From Flagellimonas profundi (GTDB lineage Bacteria; Bacteroidota; Bacteroidia; Flavobacteriales; Flavobacteriaceae): a stretch of DNA of 64,000 bases. The translations under genes were made by a program, and so were the position numbers. The notes beneath the pieces were generated by a model. That model worked only from the letters and a program-made list of their open reading frames with translations. It made no database searches and had not been told where the DNA came from. The stretch is taken from assembly GCF_017313275.1 (NCBI RefSeq), contig NZ_JAFLNM010000001.1, forward strand, positions 1,856,457 to 1,920,456, in the 5' to 3' direction. Shown here piece by piece: positions 50,969-59,908 of the stretch. Position 1 is the first letter of the stretch. Each line of letters begins with the position of its first letter.

Positions 50969-52195
50969 AAAACATCACACACCTTTTCAATCCTATTCTG
51001 GATCAACAAATCAAGAGCAATTAAAAATAAAGCGGAAATCTTTGTAAGGGTAACCGCAAATGGTAAAAGAGCCAATATTGGTATTAAGAGAAAGATTGAT
51101 ATCGATCTTTGGGACAACCAAAACAAAAAAGTCAAAGGAAAAACAAAAGAGTCACAAGAAATCAATCGATATTTAAATCTAGTTCAAGCTAGATTATTGA
51201 GTATTTATCAAGATTTAAAATACAAGGGGGAACTGATAACTCCGCAGTTGGTCAAATCACTTTACAACGGAGAAAATATCAACTCCAAAACCCTTTTGGA
51301 ATTACTGGAATACCATAACAGAAAAATCGAAAATACTCTGGCTCCAGGCACCATTCGAAATTTTGGAATCACTGAGAATTACATAAACAGATTTCTGAAA
51401 AAAAATCTAAAAACTACAGATGTTTACCTACGTCAGCTTAACTACAAGTTCATTTCAGACCTTGAAATGTTTTTGGTTAATTATTATCCAAAGGGTCATC
51501 CCAAGGCAATGGGACATAATACGGTAATGAAACATCTTCAAAGACTTAGAAAAATCATCAATCTTGCCTATCAATTGGAATGGATTGATAGAGACCCATT
51601 TTTGCGTTGGAAGCCAACATTTGAACAAAAACAAAGAGAATTCTTAAATGCAAATGAACTAAACAATGTAGAAACCTATAACTTCTTAATGGAGCGATTA
51701 GATCGAGTTAGGGATCTTTTCGTTTTCAGCTGTTATACTGGAATCAGTTACTCAGACATAATGGAGTTGACAAACAACAATCTTATTGTTGGTGCAGATG
51801 GTAATAACTGGATTGTAACCAAAAGACTAAAAACGAAAACTTCTGTCAGAGTACCTCTTTTAAAACCCGCAAAAAAGATACTTGCAAAATATAAAGAACA
51901 TCCTGTTACAGTTCATTCTGGCACTCTTCTACCAAAACTCACCAATGAAAAAATAAATTTATACCTAAAAGAAATTGCTGATGCTGTGGGAATCAAAAAG
52001 AATTTAACCTTTCATATGGCACGTCATACATTCGCAACGACAGTCACCCTATCTAATGGTGTCCCAATTGAAACTGTTTCAAAAATGCTGGGCCATACGA
52101 AGTTAGCAACCACTCAGATTTATGCTCGTGTGTTAGATAAAAAGTTATCCGAGGATATGATGGCCTTACAAATAAAGCTTGAAGCCAAACAGTAG
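50957..52195 (+). CDS. Site-specific tyrosine recombinase (Bacteroidota integrase)
   Basis: 412 residues from ATG 50957 (ATG 50966 also possible; 50927 is upstream of the hairpin). An N-terminal arm-binding domain (IFVRVTANGKRANIGIKRKIDIDLWDNQNKKV), a SAM-like core-binding domain (about 100-190) and a C-terminal catalytic domain follow. Catalytic residues: HMARHTF (H-x-x-R), LGHTKLATTQIYARV (His and the Tyr nucleophile). The usual first Arg is replaced: TGISYSD has Ser where TGLRxSD is common, as described for IntDOT of the Bacteroides element CTnDOT. Directly downstream of a tRNA-Arg; codons look more AT-rich than in the flanking core genes. Confidence 0.93.
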   Translation: MTTMKTSHTFSILFWINKSRAIKNKAEIFVRVTANGKRANIGIKRKIDIDLWDNQNKKVKGKTKESQEINRYLNLVQARLLSIYQDLKYKGELITPQLVKSLYNGENINSKTLLELLEYHNRKIENTLAPGTIRNFGITENYINRFLKKNLKTTDVYLRQLNYKFISDLEMFLVNYYPKGHPKAMGHNTVMKHLQRLRKIINLAYQLEWIDRDPFLRWKPTFEQKQREFLNANELNNVETYNFLMERLDRVRDLFVFSCYTGISYSDIMELTNNNLIVGADGNNWIVTKRLKTKTSVRVPLLKPAKKILAKYKEHPVTVHSGTLLPKLTNEKINLYLKEIADAVGIKKNLTFHMARHTFATTVTLSNGVPIETVSKMLGHTKLATTQIYARVLDKKLSEDMMALQIKLEAKQ

Positions 52196-52261
52196 CTCCG
52201 ACAAACAGTTAGAGACTATAAATTAATCATCATAAAGTTTTCGAATCTTTATGAATATAAA

Positions 52262-54085
52262 CTATGATTCATCCTCATTTAGCTTTTGTATGAAATATGA
52301 AGGCAGTATTCCCAAACGTTTTCTGAATGCAGAATAAAATGTATTGAGATTGTTGAACCCACTTGTGTTGGCAATATAGGCAAGCTTACTATTTCTATAT
52401 TCTTTATCTTCTAACAATCGGTTCAACAAGAAATTGATTCTTAGATCATTTATATAGTTACTGAAATTTGTATTTTTTTCGTGGTTAATGACCTGCGACA
52501 GGTATTTTTGATTAGTCTGTAATTGCTCTGCCACGCTATGCAGACTGCATTTGGAATTAAGAAAAAAGGTCTCTTCCTCTAACTTATTCAGTTTGGTTAG
52601 AATTATTTCCTTCACATCCTCATCAAGATAATTATTATTGGAACTTGACTTTTTAACCTGGTTTTTAGAATCCTTTCCTTCGACATGCTCAGCTCTTTTC
52701 TTCTGATTGAGCTTTTCTATGGCCAACTCCTTTGTTCTATCAAAAATCAGTTTGTTCTTCCTCTTTACTTTAAAATATGAGAGTGTGGCGAAAAAACCGG
52801 ATACCAGAGTAATAGCCAATATGATAGTTAATAAGCGGTAACGTTCCTCCTGGGATTTGGATTTAATTTCCAAAATTTCCTTCTGTCTTGATATTTCCGA
52901 AATTCTTCTTCTAGCCTCAAGTATTTTAAGTCGCTGCTCGGATTCAAGTGAGAAAAGCGAATCACTTACCGACAAATATATACTTGTAAAAAACTCTGCC
53001 TCATCCGAATGTCCCATTTCCTTGTTCAATAAAGACAATTCTTTACTCACGTCTCTGATGACATCAAAAGCGTTGATTACTTCTGCTGAACGATAAGCTC
53101 TATTGTAATCCTTTCGAGCACTTATAGTATCACCTTGCTTTAAATGAAGTAAAGCCATTAAAACATAAGCTCTTGGTTTTCTAAATCGATAATTGTTTTC
53201 ATCAATAATTCCAAGTGCCCTATTTAGAAAATCTTCAGCTTTATCCAACTCTGATTTTTCTATGTAAATAGCGGCAATGTTCATGTATACAGCACTTTGG
53301 ACGTAATCACCAGGAGCCTCTATTAAGTTTTCAAGTTCTAAATAAAAATCATAAATCTCTAGAGCTTTTTTACTGCCTTCCAATTTATGGGTCATTCTAG
53401 CGATTTCATCAATTTTTGGAAAAATAAACCGAACTTCCTTTAACTCCAGTATATAATCAAGACCGTGTAGACAATTGTCCAACGCTTTATCATATTCTTC
53501 CAATCTTAAATAGAAATGTGAAATTGCGGAATATGCTCGCATTCTGATATAGGAATCTTCATTATCATCCCCTTCTTCCAAAAGGTTAACCGCAGTTGCA
53601 TATGCTAAATCATATTCACCTCTTTCAGTATAAATATAGGATTTGAGAGTTTCGCAATCCGCTCTCACTTCACTGAAAACCTGAAATTTTTGACTTGAAT
53701 CCAATTGGCAAATCAATTCCATGGCAGCATCAAACTCACCTTCTACAAAATAAATAAAAGCTTGATTTAAAGAGCTCCTAAAATAACCTTTATCATAATT
53801 TAAATCTTTCGAAAGCCCATATGCTTCATCATTAAATTTTTTGGCTAATTCAGTTGACTTGAAAATATAATATGTGTAAAGCTCCAAGCTTGCGTCAACC
53901 CGGTTCTTCCCAAAAGAATTTGCCCTTTCCTCAATCAATTCTTCTAAATTGGGAATGGAAGAATTTTCAACCAAATTCTTTATTTCATTCAAATAAGGTT
54001 GAATTCTGTTTGATGTTTTATCTTGTCCATATACCGATACTAAGCTTAAAAAAAATAGTATTACCCAAGTTCGTTTAATTAACAT
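52262..54085 (-). CDS. Transmembrane TPR/AraC-type transcriptional regulator
   Basis: 607 residues. Signal peptide (TWVILFFLSLVSVYGQ), a long TPR-like helical region (about 30-400), one TM helix (about 415-435; TIILAITLVSGFFATLSYF), a coiled and charged linker and a C-terminal AraC-type helix-turn-helix (about 505-605; SLHSVAEQLQTNQKYLSQVINHE ... YIANTSGFNNLNTFYSAFRKRLGILPSYF). A one-component regulator that would pass an outside signal to DNA. Located downstream of the susC-susD-lipoprotein genes on the same strand, so they are candidate targets. Confidence 0.88.
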   Translation of the reverse strand: MLIKRTWVILFFLSLVSVYGQDKTSNRIQPYLNEIKNLVENSSIPNLEELIEERANSFGKNRVDASLELYTYYIFKSTELAKKFNDEAYGLSKDLNYDKGYFRSSLNQAFIYFVEGEFDAAMELICQLDSSQKFQVFSEVRADCETLKSYIYTERGEYDLAYATAVNLLEEGDDNEDSYIRMRAYSAISHFYLRLEEYDKALDNCLHGLDYILELKEVRFIFPKIDEIARMTHKLEGSKKALEIYDFYLELENLIEAPGDYVQSAVYMNIAAIYIEKSELDKAEDFLNRALGIIDENNYRFRKPRAYVLMALLHLKQGDTISARKDYNRAYRSAEVINAFDVIRDVSKELSLLNKEMGHSDEAEFFTSIYLSVSDSLFSLESEQRLKILEARRRISEISRQKEILEIKSKSQEERYRLLTIILAITLVSGFFATLSYFKVKRKNKLIFDRTKELAIEKLNQKKRAEHVEGKDSKNQVKKSSSNNNYLDEDVKEIILTKLNKLEEETFFLNSKCSLHSVAEQLQTNQKYLSQVINHEKNTNFSNYINDLRINFLLNRLLEDKEYRNSKLAYIANTSGFNNLNTFYSAFRKRLGILPSYFIQKLNEDES

Positions 54086-54240
54086 TATGTGCGTTTGTTT
54101 ATTACTCCTAAAGTTTAAATCCTATATTTTCCGTGAATAAACTAGCTACTATCGTTCATTGAGGTTTTTTTATCATATCTCCATAACTTTTAAAACCCAT
54201 AATTTAACATTTCTTTATTAATTAGATGCCCAAATTGATA

Positions 54241-54274
54241 AATTCAAAAAAACAATTGAGTGTTTTTTTGAATT
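54241..54274. repeat. 14-bp inverted repeat upstream of the TPR/AraC gene
   Basis: Perfect arms aattcaaaaaaaca (54241-54254) / tgtttttttgaatt (54261-54274) with a 6-nt loop, 156 bp before the regulator start. Could be an operator, a leader hairpin or a weak terminator. Confidence 0.4.
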
Positions 54275-54365
54275 CAAACAATCAGCCCTACCGTAAAAGT
54301 CCATTCGAACATGGGTTATTTGTCGTATCACTCCTTTAAATCATCTGAAAATTGTTGACAAATAA

Positions 54366-54399
54366 AAAAGCAATGTTGGGTGAAGCCAACATTGCTTTT
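54366..54399 (-). terminator. Terminator of the susC-susD-lipoprotein operon
   Basis: Perfect 14-bp stem aaaagcaatgttgg / ccaacattgctttt with a 6-nt loop; T run on the minus strand. Lies about 250 bp behind the lipoprotein stop. Confidence 0.75.
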
Positions 54400-54648
54400 A
54401 ATCTTGAATGAATTAAAATTCAACTAACTCAAAATATTATGGTTTTAATCCAATAACACAAACAATGAGAACAGTTAAAATCTTAGTATAAACTAACTAC
54501 TATAAATTTAACTTATCACTTACTTTTAGGCTTGAATATTTATAAAAAGAAAACTCAAATTCAAGAATTTTCAGCCTTGTTTCTTTAATTATTGAATACT
54601 AAGTGATTTTAAGGATAAATATGTATTGATTTTTGTTATTTACTATTA

Positions 54649-57600
54649 TTAATTTGAAGGGTTTGCTTTAAAAATCAACAATTTACCTTTATTCTGAGTT
54701 ACAAAAATCAGTTTGCCACCCACTGCATGTTTTACCGGTTCCATGGCTTTGGCATCTCCAGGAACATTAAATCCACTTTTTGCAGCATCTATTGATACAA
54801 AATCACCTTTTCCATTTCCCTTTAATAGGATTCCATTTAAAGCATCGTACCTTCCAATAAAGATTTCATTCCCAAAATCGTTCCCCACTCCAAGTATATC
54901 GGTATTACCATCTCCATCCATATCATCAAGCATTATGTCATTTAAAGGAGCAGTTTGCCCCCCCATGGGCAACGGATGGCTAGTAAACTTTCCATCACCT
55001 AAATTTTCTAAATAAATACTCCGATCAAAATTTCCTTTTAATACAGTTGCATCTTGAAACTCATCTTCATCAAATAAGGTATTCAGGGTGGCATCCGCAT
55101 ATTCTCTAAAATAGTCAAATTTCCCCCTAAATATGGGACTTTGCACATTTAGATCACCCCAGAAATTAACAGGATAAGGCTTATATTTTCCTTCCTCATT
55201 CTTGAAATGGGCAAAGCAAATAGGGTCTTGGCTACCATTATTATCAAAATCCTTCGCCACCATATAAACCGGTCTTTCCTTAGTTGGTTGATAAAAATTA
55301 TTCATACCTAGATTCCCTGCAACAAAATCAAGATCGCCATCTCCATCTATGTCAATAGACTTAACAGACTCCCACCAACCTAAATCATTTTCAATTCCAG
55401 TTTTGTCAATTTTTAAGAAAGAGGCCCCTTCATTTTTAAAAAATGTAATAGGCATGAATTCCCCTAACACTATCAAATCTTGTTTGTTGTCACCATCAAA
55501 ATCCGCCCAAATAGCATCGGTTACCATACCCATATTTCTCAACTCGGGAACGTACTTATCCGTAATATCCCTAAGTACCCCATTATCATTTTTCAACAAA
55601 TAACTTCTTTCTGCTAAAGGATATTTCCCCATAGGTGTCCTGCCGCCAATAAATAAGTCAACAAAGCCATCACTATCAAAATCCGCCTTTTTCACAACAG
55701 AGCCGCTAGCATGTATTTTTGGAATCCTATCTTCATCTTGAACAAAATTACCCATACCATCATTCACAAATATTCGGTCATTATATAATTCGCTGTCCGC
55801 ATCGAATTCATTACTTCCAGAGACCATGTACAGATCCAAATCCCCATCATTATCAATATCGAATAATACCATATCCGCTTCTTCATAACTCATATCCGTC
55901 GTATTGGCAAACATCGCGCGCTCTTCAAAACTACCATCGGCATTTTGAATCAGAATAATTGGGGAAAAACCTGCCGAACTACCAATAATCACATCTTCAT
56001 AAGAGTCACCATTGATGTCCCCAACAGTTAGGCAAGGTCCATTTTGTGTTAATTTATGTGGGAGTGTACGCTGTTGACTACTAAAATCCACAAAGTCTTG
56101 TTCCTTATGTTGAAAATATACACCCAATTGACCGGATATTTCAGACATCAAAGTCTCTCCTGAGGGATCTATCATTAAATCTGTTTGAATTGGTGAAGAT
56201 TTCCCTCCCTTTTTACTGTTTTTATAGTCAAGGGTTATCAATTGATTAGATCGGATGTTGGTCAATCTTTCGAAATTTCCATCAGGCCATTTTATTTCTA
56301 ATTCATCGATAGTTTTGTTTGGACCCAATCCAAAATGAACAACAGGGTCCATGGAGGACATGTAACCCCTGGTAAGGTAATGTTGATAATACTGGGACTG
56401 TTCCCCATTATATCGAATCAAAATTTTAGTTCCAATGGCCAAAGGATTCTCATGGTTACCTTCAAGTTGAATTCGTATGAAGTTATTATCATTTGAGTAA
56501 ATGGATTCTGATTGGTTTTCAAAAACAAAAGCATCATCATTGATGTTGTTCACCACATAATCCAAATCACCATCTCCATCCAAGTCGGCGAAAGCAGCTC
56601 CATTGGAAAAAGATGGGACATTCAATCCCCATGAATCTCCCTTTTCTTCGAAGGTCCAATCCCCCTTATTTCTGTAAGAATAATTGGGAATTTTAACCAC
56701 TGGTATGGAATCCAAGAGCTGTTTTGTCCCCATAAAAGAAGATGCCCCCAGTCTAAAATCACTAAAATCCCTATCTGTAATATCCCTTGGGAAACCATTG
56801 GTAATCAATAAATCCCGAAAACCATCATTGTCAACATCCATAAAAAGAGGTGCCCAACTCCAATCCGTTTTGGAAATCCCGGCCATAAGACCAATTTCAC
56901 TGAATTTAACTCCAACACTGGAACCTTTATGCAACATGTTCCGCATATACTGGTATTGATAGTCAAATCTTTCATTTAAAATGTATTCCAGATAATTGGT
57001 CCTACCAATGGTGGTTTTCATACGTTGATTAGTTTCACCCAACATATCCAACGTAATGATATCCAAGTTACCATCGTTGTCATAATCAGCAATGTCGGAT
57101 CCCATAGAAAATTTGCTCTGATGTTTAATGTAATCCTCTATTTTATTGGTAAAAGTCCCATCACCATTATTAATGTAAAGCACATCATTTGTTAAATAGT
57201 CGTTGCTAACATGGATATCGGGCCAACCGTCATAATTCAGGTCTGAAATTGCAAGCCCCAATCCAAACCCTTCATAAACTATCCCGGCTTTAATAGTAAC
57301 ATCAGTAAATGTACCGTCTCCATTGTTATGATAGAGCTTATCATTGCTAAGGGCGGAACCATCATTAATTTTTGGGCGATAATTGGTAGGTAGCGTATGA
57401 ACCTGTTGATTATTCAGTACATAAAGGTCTAAATATCCATCTTTATCATAATCAAAAAAGGTCGCATTCATGCTGTTGCCAGAATCATCAATGCCATATT
57501 CCGAAGCTGATTCATTAAAAATTGGAACCCCATTTTTATCAAGGCCCTGATTTACAAAGAGCATGTTTTTTCTTTGCTTACCTTCTTTGTTCATGGCCGT

Positions 57601-57990
57601 ACAGATGTAAACATCCAGCCAACCATCCAAGTTAATATCGACAACTGCAACGCCCGTGCACCATTTGCCCTCTGCAAGAATACCAGACTCCTTGCCTACT
57701 TCCAAAAAGTTAAAATTCCCTTGGTTCAAGTACAGCTGATTGTCCACTTGGTTACCTGTAAATATCAAGTCGCTTTTTCCATTGTTGTTGAAATCCCCAA
57801 CGGCCACCCCTCCTCCATTAAAAATGTACTCATTGGTAAGAATATTGAAACTATCCGTTTCTATAATTTTATTGTTAAAGTGTATACCGGTATTATCGGC
57901 ATGTCTTTGCTTGTACAATACATCCAAAGTGTTTTGTTGGCATGAAGCAAAACAAATAGTAAGCAATAAAAAAGGAATATACTTTTTCAT
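54649..57990 (-). CDS. Large FG-GAP/VCBS-repeat lipoprotein with UnbV/ASPIC domain (CRTAC1-like)
   Basis: 1113 residues. Lipoprotein signal ending CFASC (Cys17). Many FG-GAP/VCBS repeats, each with a DxDxDG-type calcium loop (for example DINLDGWLDVY, DYDKDGYLDLY, DIDGDGDLDFV), on both sides of an ASPIC/UnbV domain (about 525-592; GTKILIRYNGEQSQ, DPVVHFGLGPNKTIDELEIKWPDG). Forms calcium-binding beta-propellers outside the cell, probably anchored in the outer membrane. Located behind susD on the same strand, after a hairpin, so it may act as a surface partner of the SusC/D complex. No hydrolase motif seen. Confidence 0.9.
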   Translation of the reverse strand: MKKYIPFLLLTICFASCQQNTLDVLYKQRHADNTGIHFNNKIIETDSFNILTNEYIFNGGGVAVGDFNNNGKSDLIFTGNQVDNQLYLNQGNFNFLEVGKESGILAEGKWCTGVAVVDINLDGWLDVYICTAMNKEGKQRKNMLFVNQGLDKNGVPIFNESASEYGIDDSGNSMNATFFDYDKDGYLDLYVLNNQQVHTLPTNYRPKINDGSALSNDKLYHNNGDGTFTDVTIKAGIVYEGFGLGLAISDLNYDGWPDIHVSNDYLTNDVLYINNGDGTFTNKIEDYIKHQSKFSMGSDIADYDNDGNLDIITLDMLGETNQRMKTTIGRTNYLEYILNERFDYQYQYMRNMLHKGSSVGVKFSEIGLMAGISKTDWSWAPLFMDVDNDGFRDLLITNGFPRDITDRDFSDFRLGASSFMGTKQLLDSIPVVKIPNYSYRNKGDWTFEEKGDSWGLNVPSFSNGAAFADLDGDGDLDYVVNNINDDAFVFENQSESIYSNDNNFIRIQLEGNHENPLAIGTKILIRYNGEQSQYYQHYLTRGYMSSMDPVVHFGLGPNKTIDELEIKWPDGNFERLTNIRSNQLITLDYKNSKKGGKSSPIQTDLMIDPSGETLMSEISGQLGVYFQHKEQDFVDFSSQQRTLPHKLTQNGPCLTVGDINGDSYEDVIIGSSAGFSPIILIQNADGSFEERAMFANTTDMSYEEADMVLFDIDNDGDLDLYMVSGSNEFDADSELYNDRIFVNDGMGNFVQDEDRIPKIHASGSVVKKADFDSDGFVDLFIGGRTPMGKYPLAERSYLLKNDNGVLRDITDKYVPELRNMGMVTDAIWADFDGDNKQDLIVLGEFMPITFFKNEGASFLKIDKTGIENDLGWWESVKSIDIDGDGDLDFVAGNLGMNNFYQPTKERPVYMVAKDFDNNGSQDPICFAHFKNEEGKYKPYPVNFWGDLNVQSPIFRGKFDYFREYADATLNTLFDEDEFQDATVLKGNFDRSIYLENLGDGKFTSHPLPMGGQTAPLNDIMLDDMDGDGNTDILGVGNDFGNEIFIGRYDALNGILLKGNGKGDFVSIDAAKSGFNVPGDAKAMEPVKHAVGGKLIFVTQNKGKLLIFKANPSN

Positions 57991-58053
57991 GTTCGATTAT
58001 TTAACATTATGTAAAAGTCTTGAGCCTAGTAAAATTACCTGTTTCCAATAATT

Positions 58054-58093
58054 TCAAAAGGCCATGTTAGTTTTGACTATCACGGCCTTTTGA
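58054..58093 (-). terminator. Intercistronic hairpin between susD and the FG-GAP gene
   Basis: 10-bp perfect stem tcaaaaggcc / ggccttttga with a 20-nt loop, between the susD stop and the lipoprotein start. Likely to dampen expression of the distal gene or stabilise the susCD mRNA. Confidence 0.5.
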
Positions 58094-58131
58094 ATGTTAG
58101 GCATTTTATTCTAAAAAAAACAACTATTTTT

Positions 58132-59886
58132 CTAGTACGCCGGGTCTTGGGTTAAGGTAGGTGCTCCGTCTTTTACAGACCTATCGATTGCTTCAATAGG
58201 AATTGGGAAAAACTCATTTTTATTTTCTTCGAAGGACCTTCCTTCCAAATAGGTTCTGTGCTCAGATTCACTTTGGATATATTGGTTCAACACATCTGCA
58301 GCAACACCCCAACGTTGAAGATCAAAAAAACGATGGCCTTCCATTGAGAACTCCAAACGTGTTTCAAAACGTACAGCCTGCCTGGCCAGATTTTTATCGG
58401 TCCAAGCCGTATCATATGTAGCTATATCATAATTGGCAGCATATTCCCCGTCAACAATGGTAAAATCGTTACGTTCTTCGCCTTGAGTGGCCAATGGAAC
58501 GAAGCCTTCGGGATTTGCAGCCCTGGCCCTGATCTGATTCACCAAACTTCTGGCCACCTCCAAGTCACCGATTTCAACCTCTACTTCGGCAAGCCAAAGA
58601 ATAATCATGTCCAATCTCATAATTCTGTAATTATTGGCCGAAAGGTTACCCCAGCCCCCTTGTCCAAAAGCTTCAGGTTCCGCAACATGTTTCATGCTAA
58701 AAAATGGTCCAGCATAGGTCAGGTCCCGAACAAAATCTGTTTGATAAATTTTAAATCCTTTGTACAAAACACCTGGTCTACCCACGGAATGATCAATTCT
58801 TGGGTCCAAAGGCCCATCATAGGTTGATAATGTAGTTGTTGGGTCAACAGTTGAAGGTACATCAGTATTATCAAAAGTATCCAACATGGGCAGTCCTCCT
58901 TCGGTCTTGAATGCATTTACAAGATTTTGGGAAACTTGATAAAAACCACAACAACCCCAAGGGTCAGTATATGGGTGAGCCAATCCGATTCCTCTGTTTG
59001 CGGCATCACCAGTAGCACTACTTATGGCATACTGAACCTCAAAAATGGATTCTGAATTGTTTCGTGTAGCCACCAAAAAGTTATCCTGGTACTTATCTAC
59101 CAAAGAAAATGGACCATTGTTCAAAATATCTTCCAAAATAGGCTTTGCTTCCTGTAGTTTAGTTGTATTGGCAGTTCCATCAGAGTTCCATCCTTGATAC
59201 ATTTTAGCTTTGGCCAAGAAGGCTTTGGCAGCCCAACTAGTAGGTCTTCCCACATCACTCTGAGATTCGGGCAAGACAGCTGCAGCAGCTTCAAAATCAG
59301 CTTCAATGAGCGGCCAAATTTCACGGTCATTTGGCACCTTGGTACTCTCCAAATCGTTAAGTTCAAAATCCTCATCACTTATATAAGTGGGCATTCTCCA
59401 CATTTTCCTAGCTTCAAAATGGAACAAGCCTCTCAAGAACCTTGCCTCCGCTATGATTTGTTGTTTCTGTGCATCTGTGGCGTCCTCAACTTTTTCTAAT
59501 GTATTGATTACATTGTTGGTTGCCGCAACACCTTTATAAAGTCCCCTCCACTTATCACGGATATGGACATTGAAAGATTGAAAATCATAGGCTTCTATAA
59601 AAGACTGTTCAGGTTGGTCACCGGCATCCGTTCCCTTCAATGCATCATCGGAAGCTAAATTGAAGACCCAATTGTGAATGTCGTTATGCCAAGTTTGACC
59701 TTCCAAACCACCTCCGGGCAACATAGTGTATGCACCGAGCAATAAACCTTTGACACCATCCAATGTAGCAACGTCGCCTTCACTGAACTGGCCTTGTGGC
59801 TTTCTATCCAAATAATCATTGTTACAACTCAGTATCAAAGCAATCAAGCCGATAGTTCCGAGTAATGTCGATATTATCTTTTTCAT
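58132..59886 (-). CDS. RagB/SusD family nutrient-binding lipoprotein
   Basis: 584 residues from the ATG at 59886 (the earlier start at 59925 lies inside susC). Lipoprotein signal ending IALILSC (Cys21), then CNNDYLDRKPQG and the SusD fold: TPR-like N-terminal part (FLRGLFHFEARKMW, RPTSWAAKAFLAKAKMYQGW) and the C-terminal ARQAVRFETRLEFSMEGHRFFDLQRWG and FFPIPIEAID motifs. Binds the substrate at the cell surface and delivers it to SusC. Starts 22 bp after susC. The ligand is unknown. Confidence 0.96.
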   Translation of the reverse strand: MKKIISTLLGTIGLIALILSCNNDYLDRKPQGQFSEGDVATLDGVKGLLLGAYTMLPGGGLEGQTWHNDIHNWVFNLASDDALKGTDAGDQPEQSFIEAYDFQSFNVHIRDKWRGLYKGVAATNNVINTLEKVEDATDAQKQQIIAEARFLRGLFHFEARKMWRMPTYISDEDFELNDLESTKVPNDREIWPLIEADFEAAAAVLPESQSDVGRPTSWAAKAFLAKAKMYQGWNSDGTANTTKLQEAKPILEDILNNGPFSLVDKYQDNFLVATRNNSESIFEVQYAISSATGDAANRGIGLAHPYTDPWGCCGFYQVSQNLVNAFKTEGGLPMLDTFDNTDVPSTVDPTTTLSTYDGPLDPRIDHSVGRPGVLYKGFKIYQTDFVRDLTYAGPFFSMKHVAEPEAFGQGGWGNLSANNYRIMRLDMIILWLAEVEVEIGDLEVARSLVNQIRARAANPEGFVPLATQGEERNDFTIVDGEYAANYDIATYDTAWTDKNLARQAVRFETRLEFSMEGHRFFDLQRWGVAADVLNQYIQSESEHRTYLEGRSFEENKNEFFPIPIEAIDRSVKDGAPTLTQDPAY

Positions 59887-59908
59887 TTCTGTAAACATTT
59901 TATTTTCA

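Larger units (their letters stand above)
54086..54648. other. Intergenic region with two strong hairpins
   Basis: 563 bp between the regulator start and the lipoprotein stop. It holds the two hairpins listed below; no convincing ORF or RNA gene was seen. A 37-codon frame from 54226 lacks support. Confidence 0.4.
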
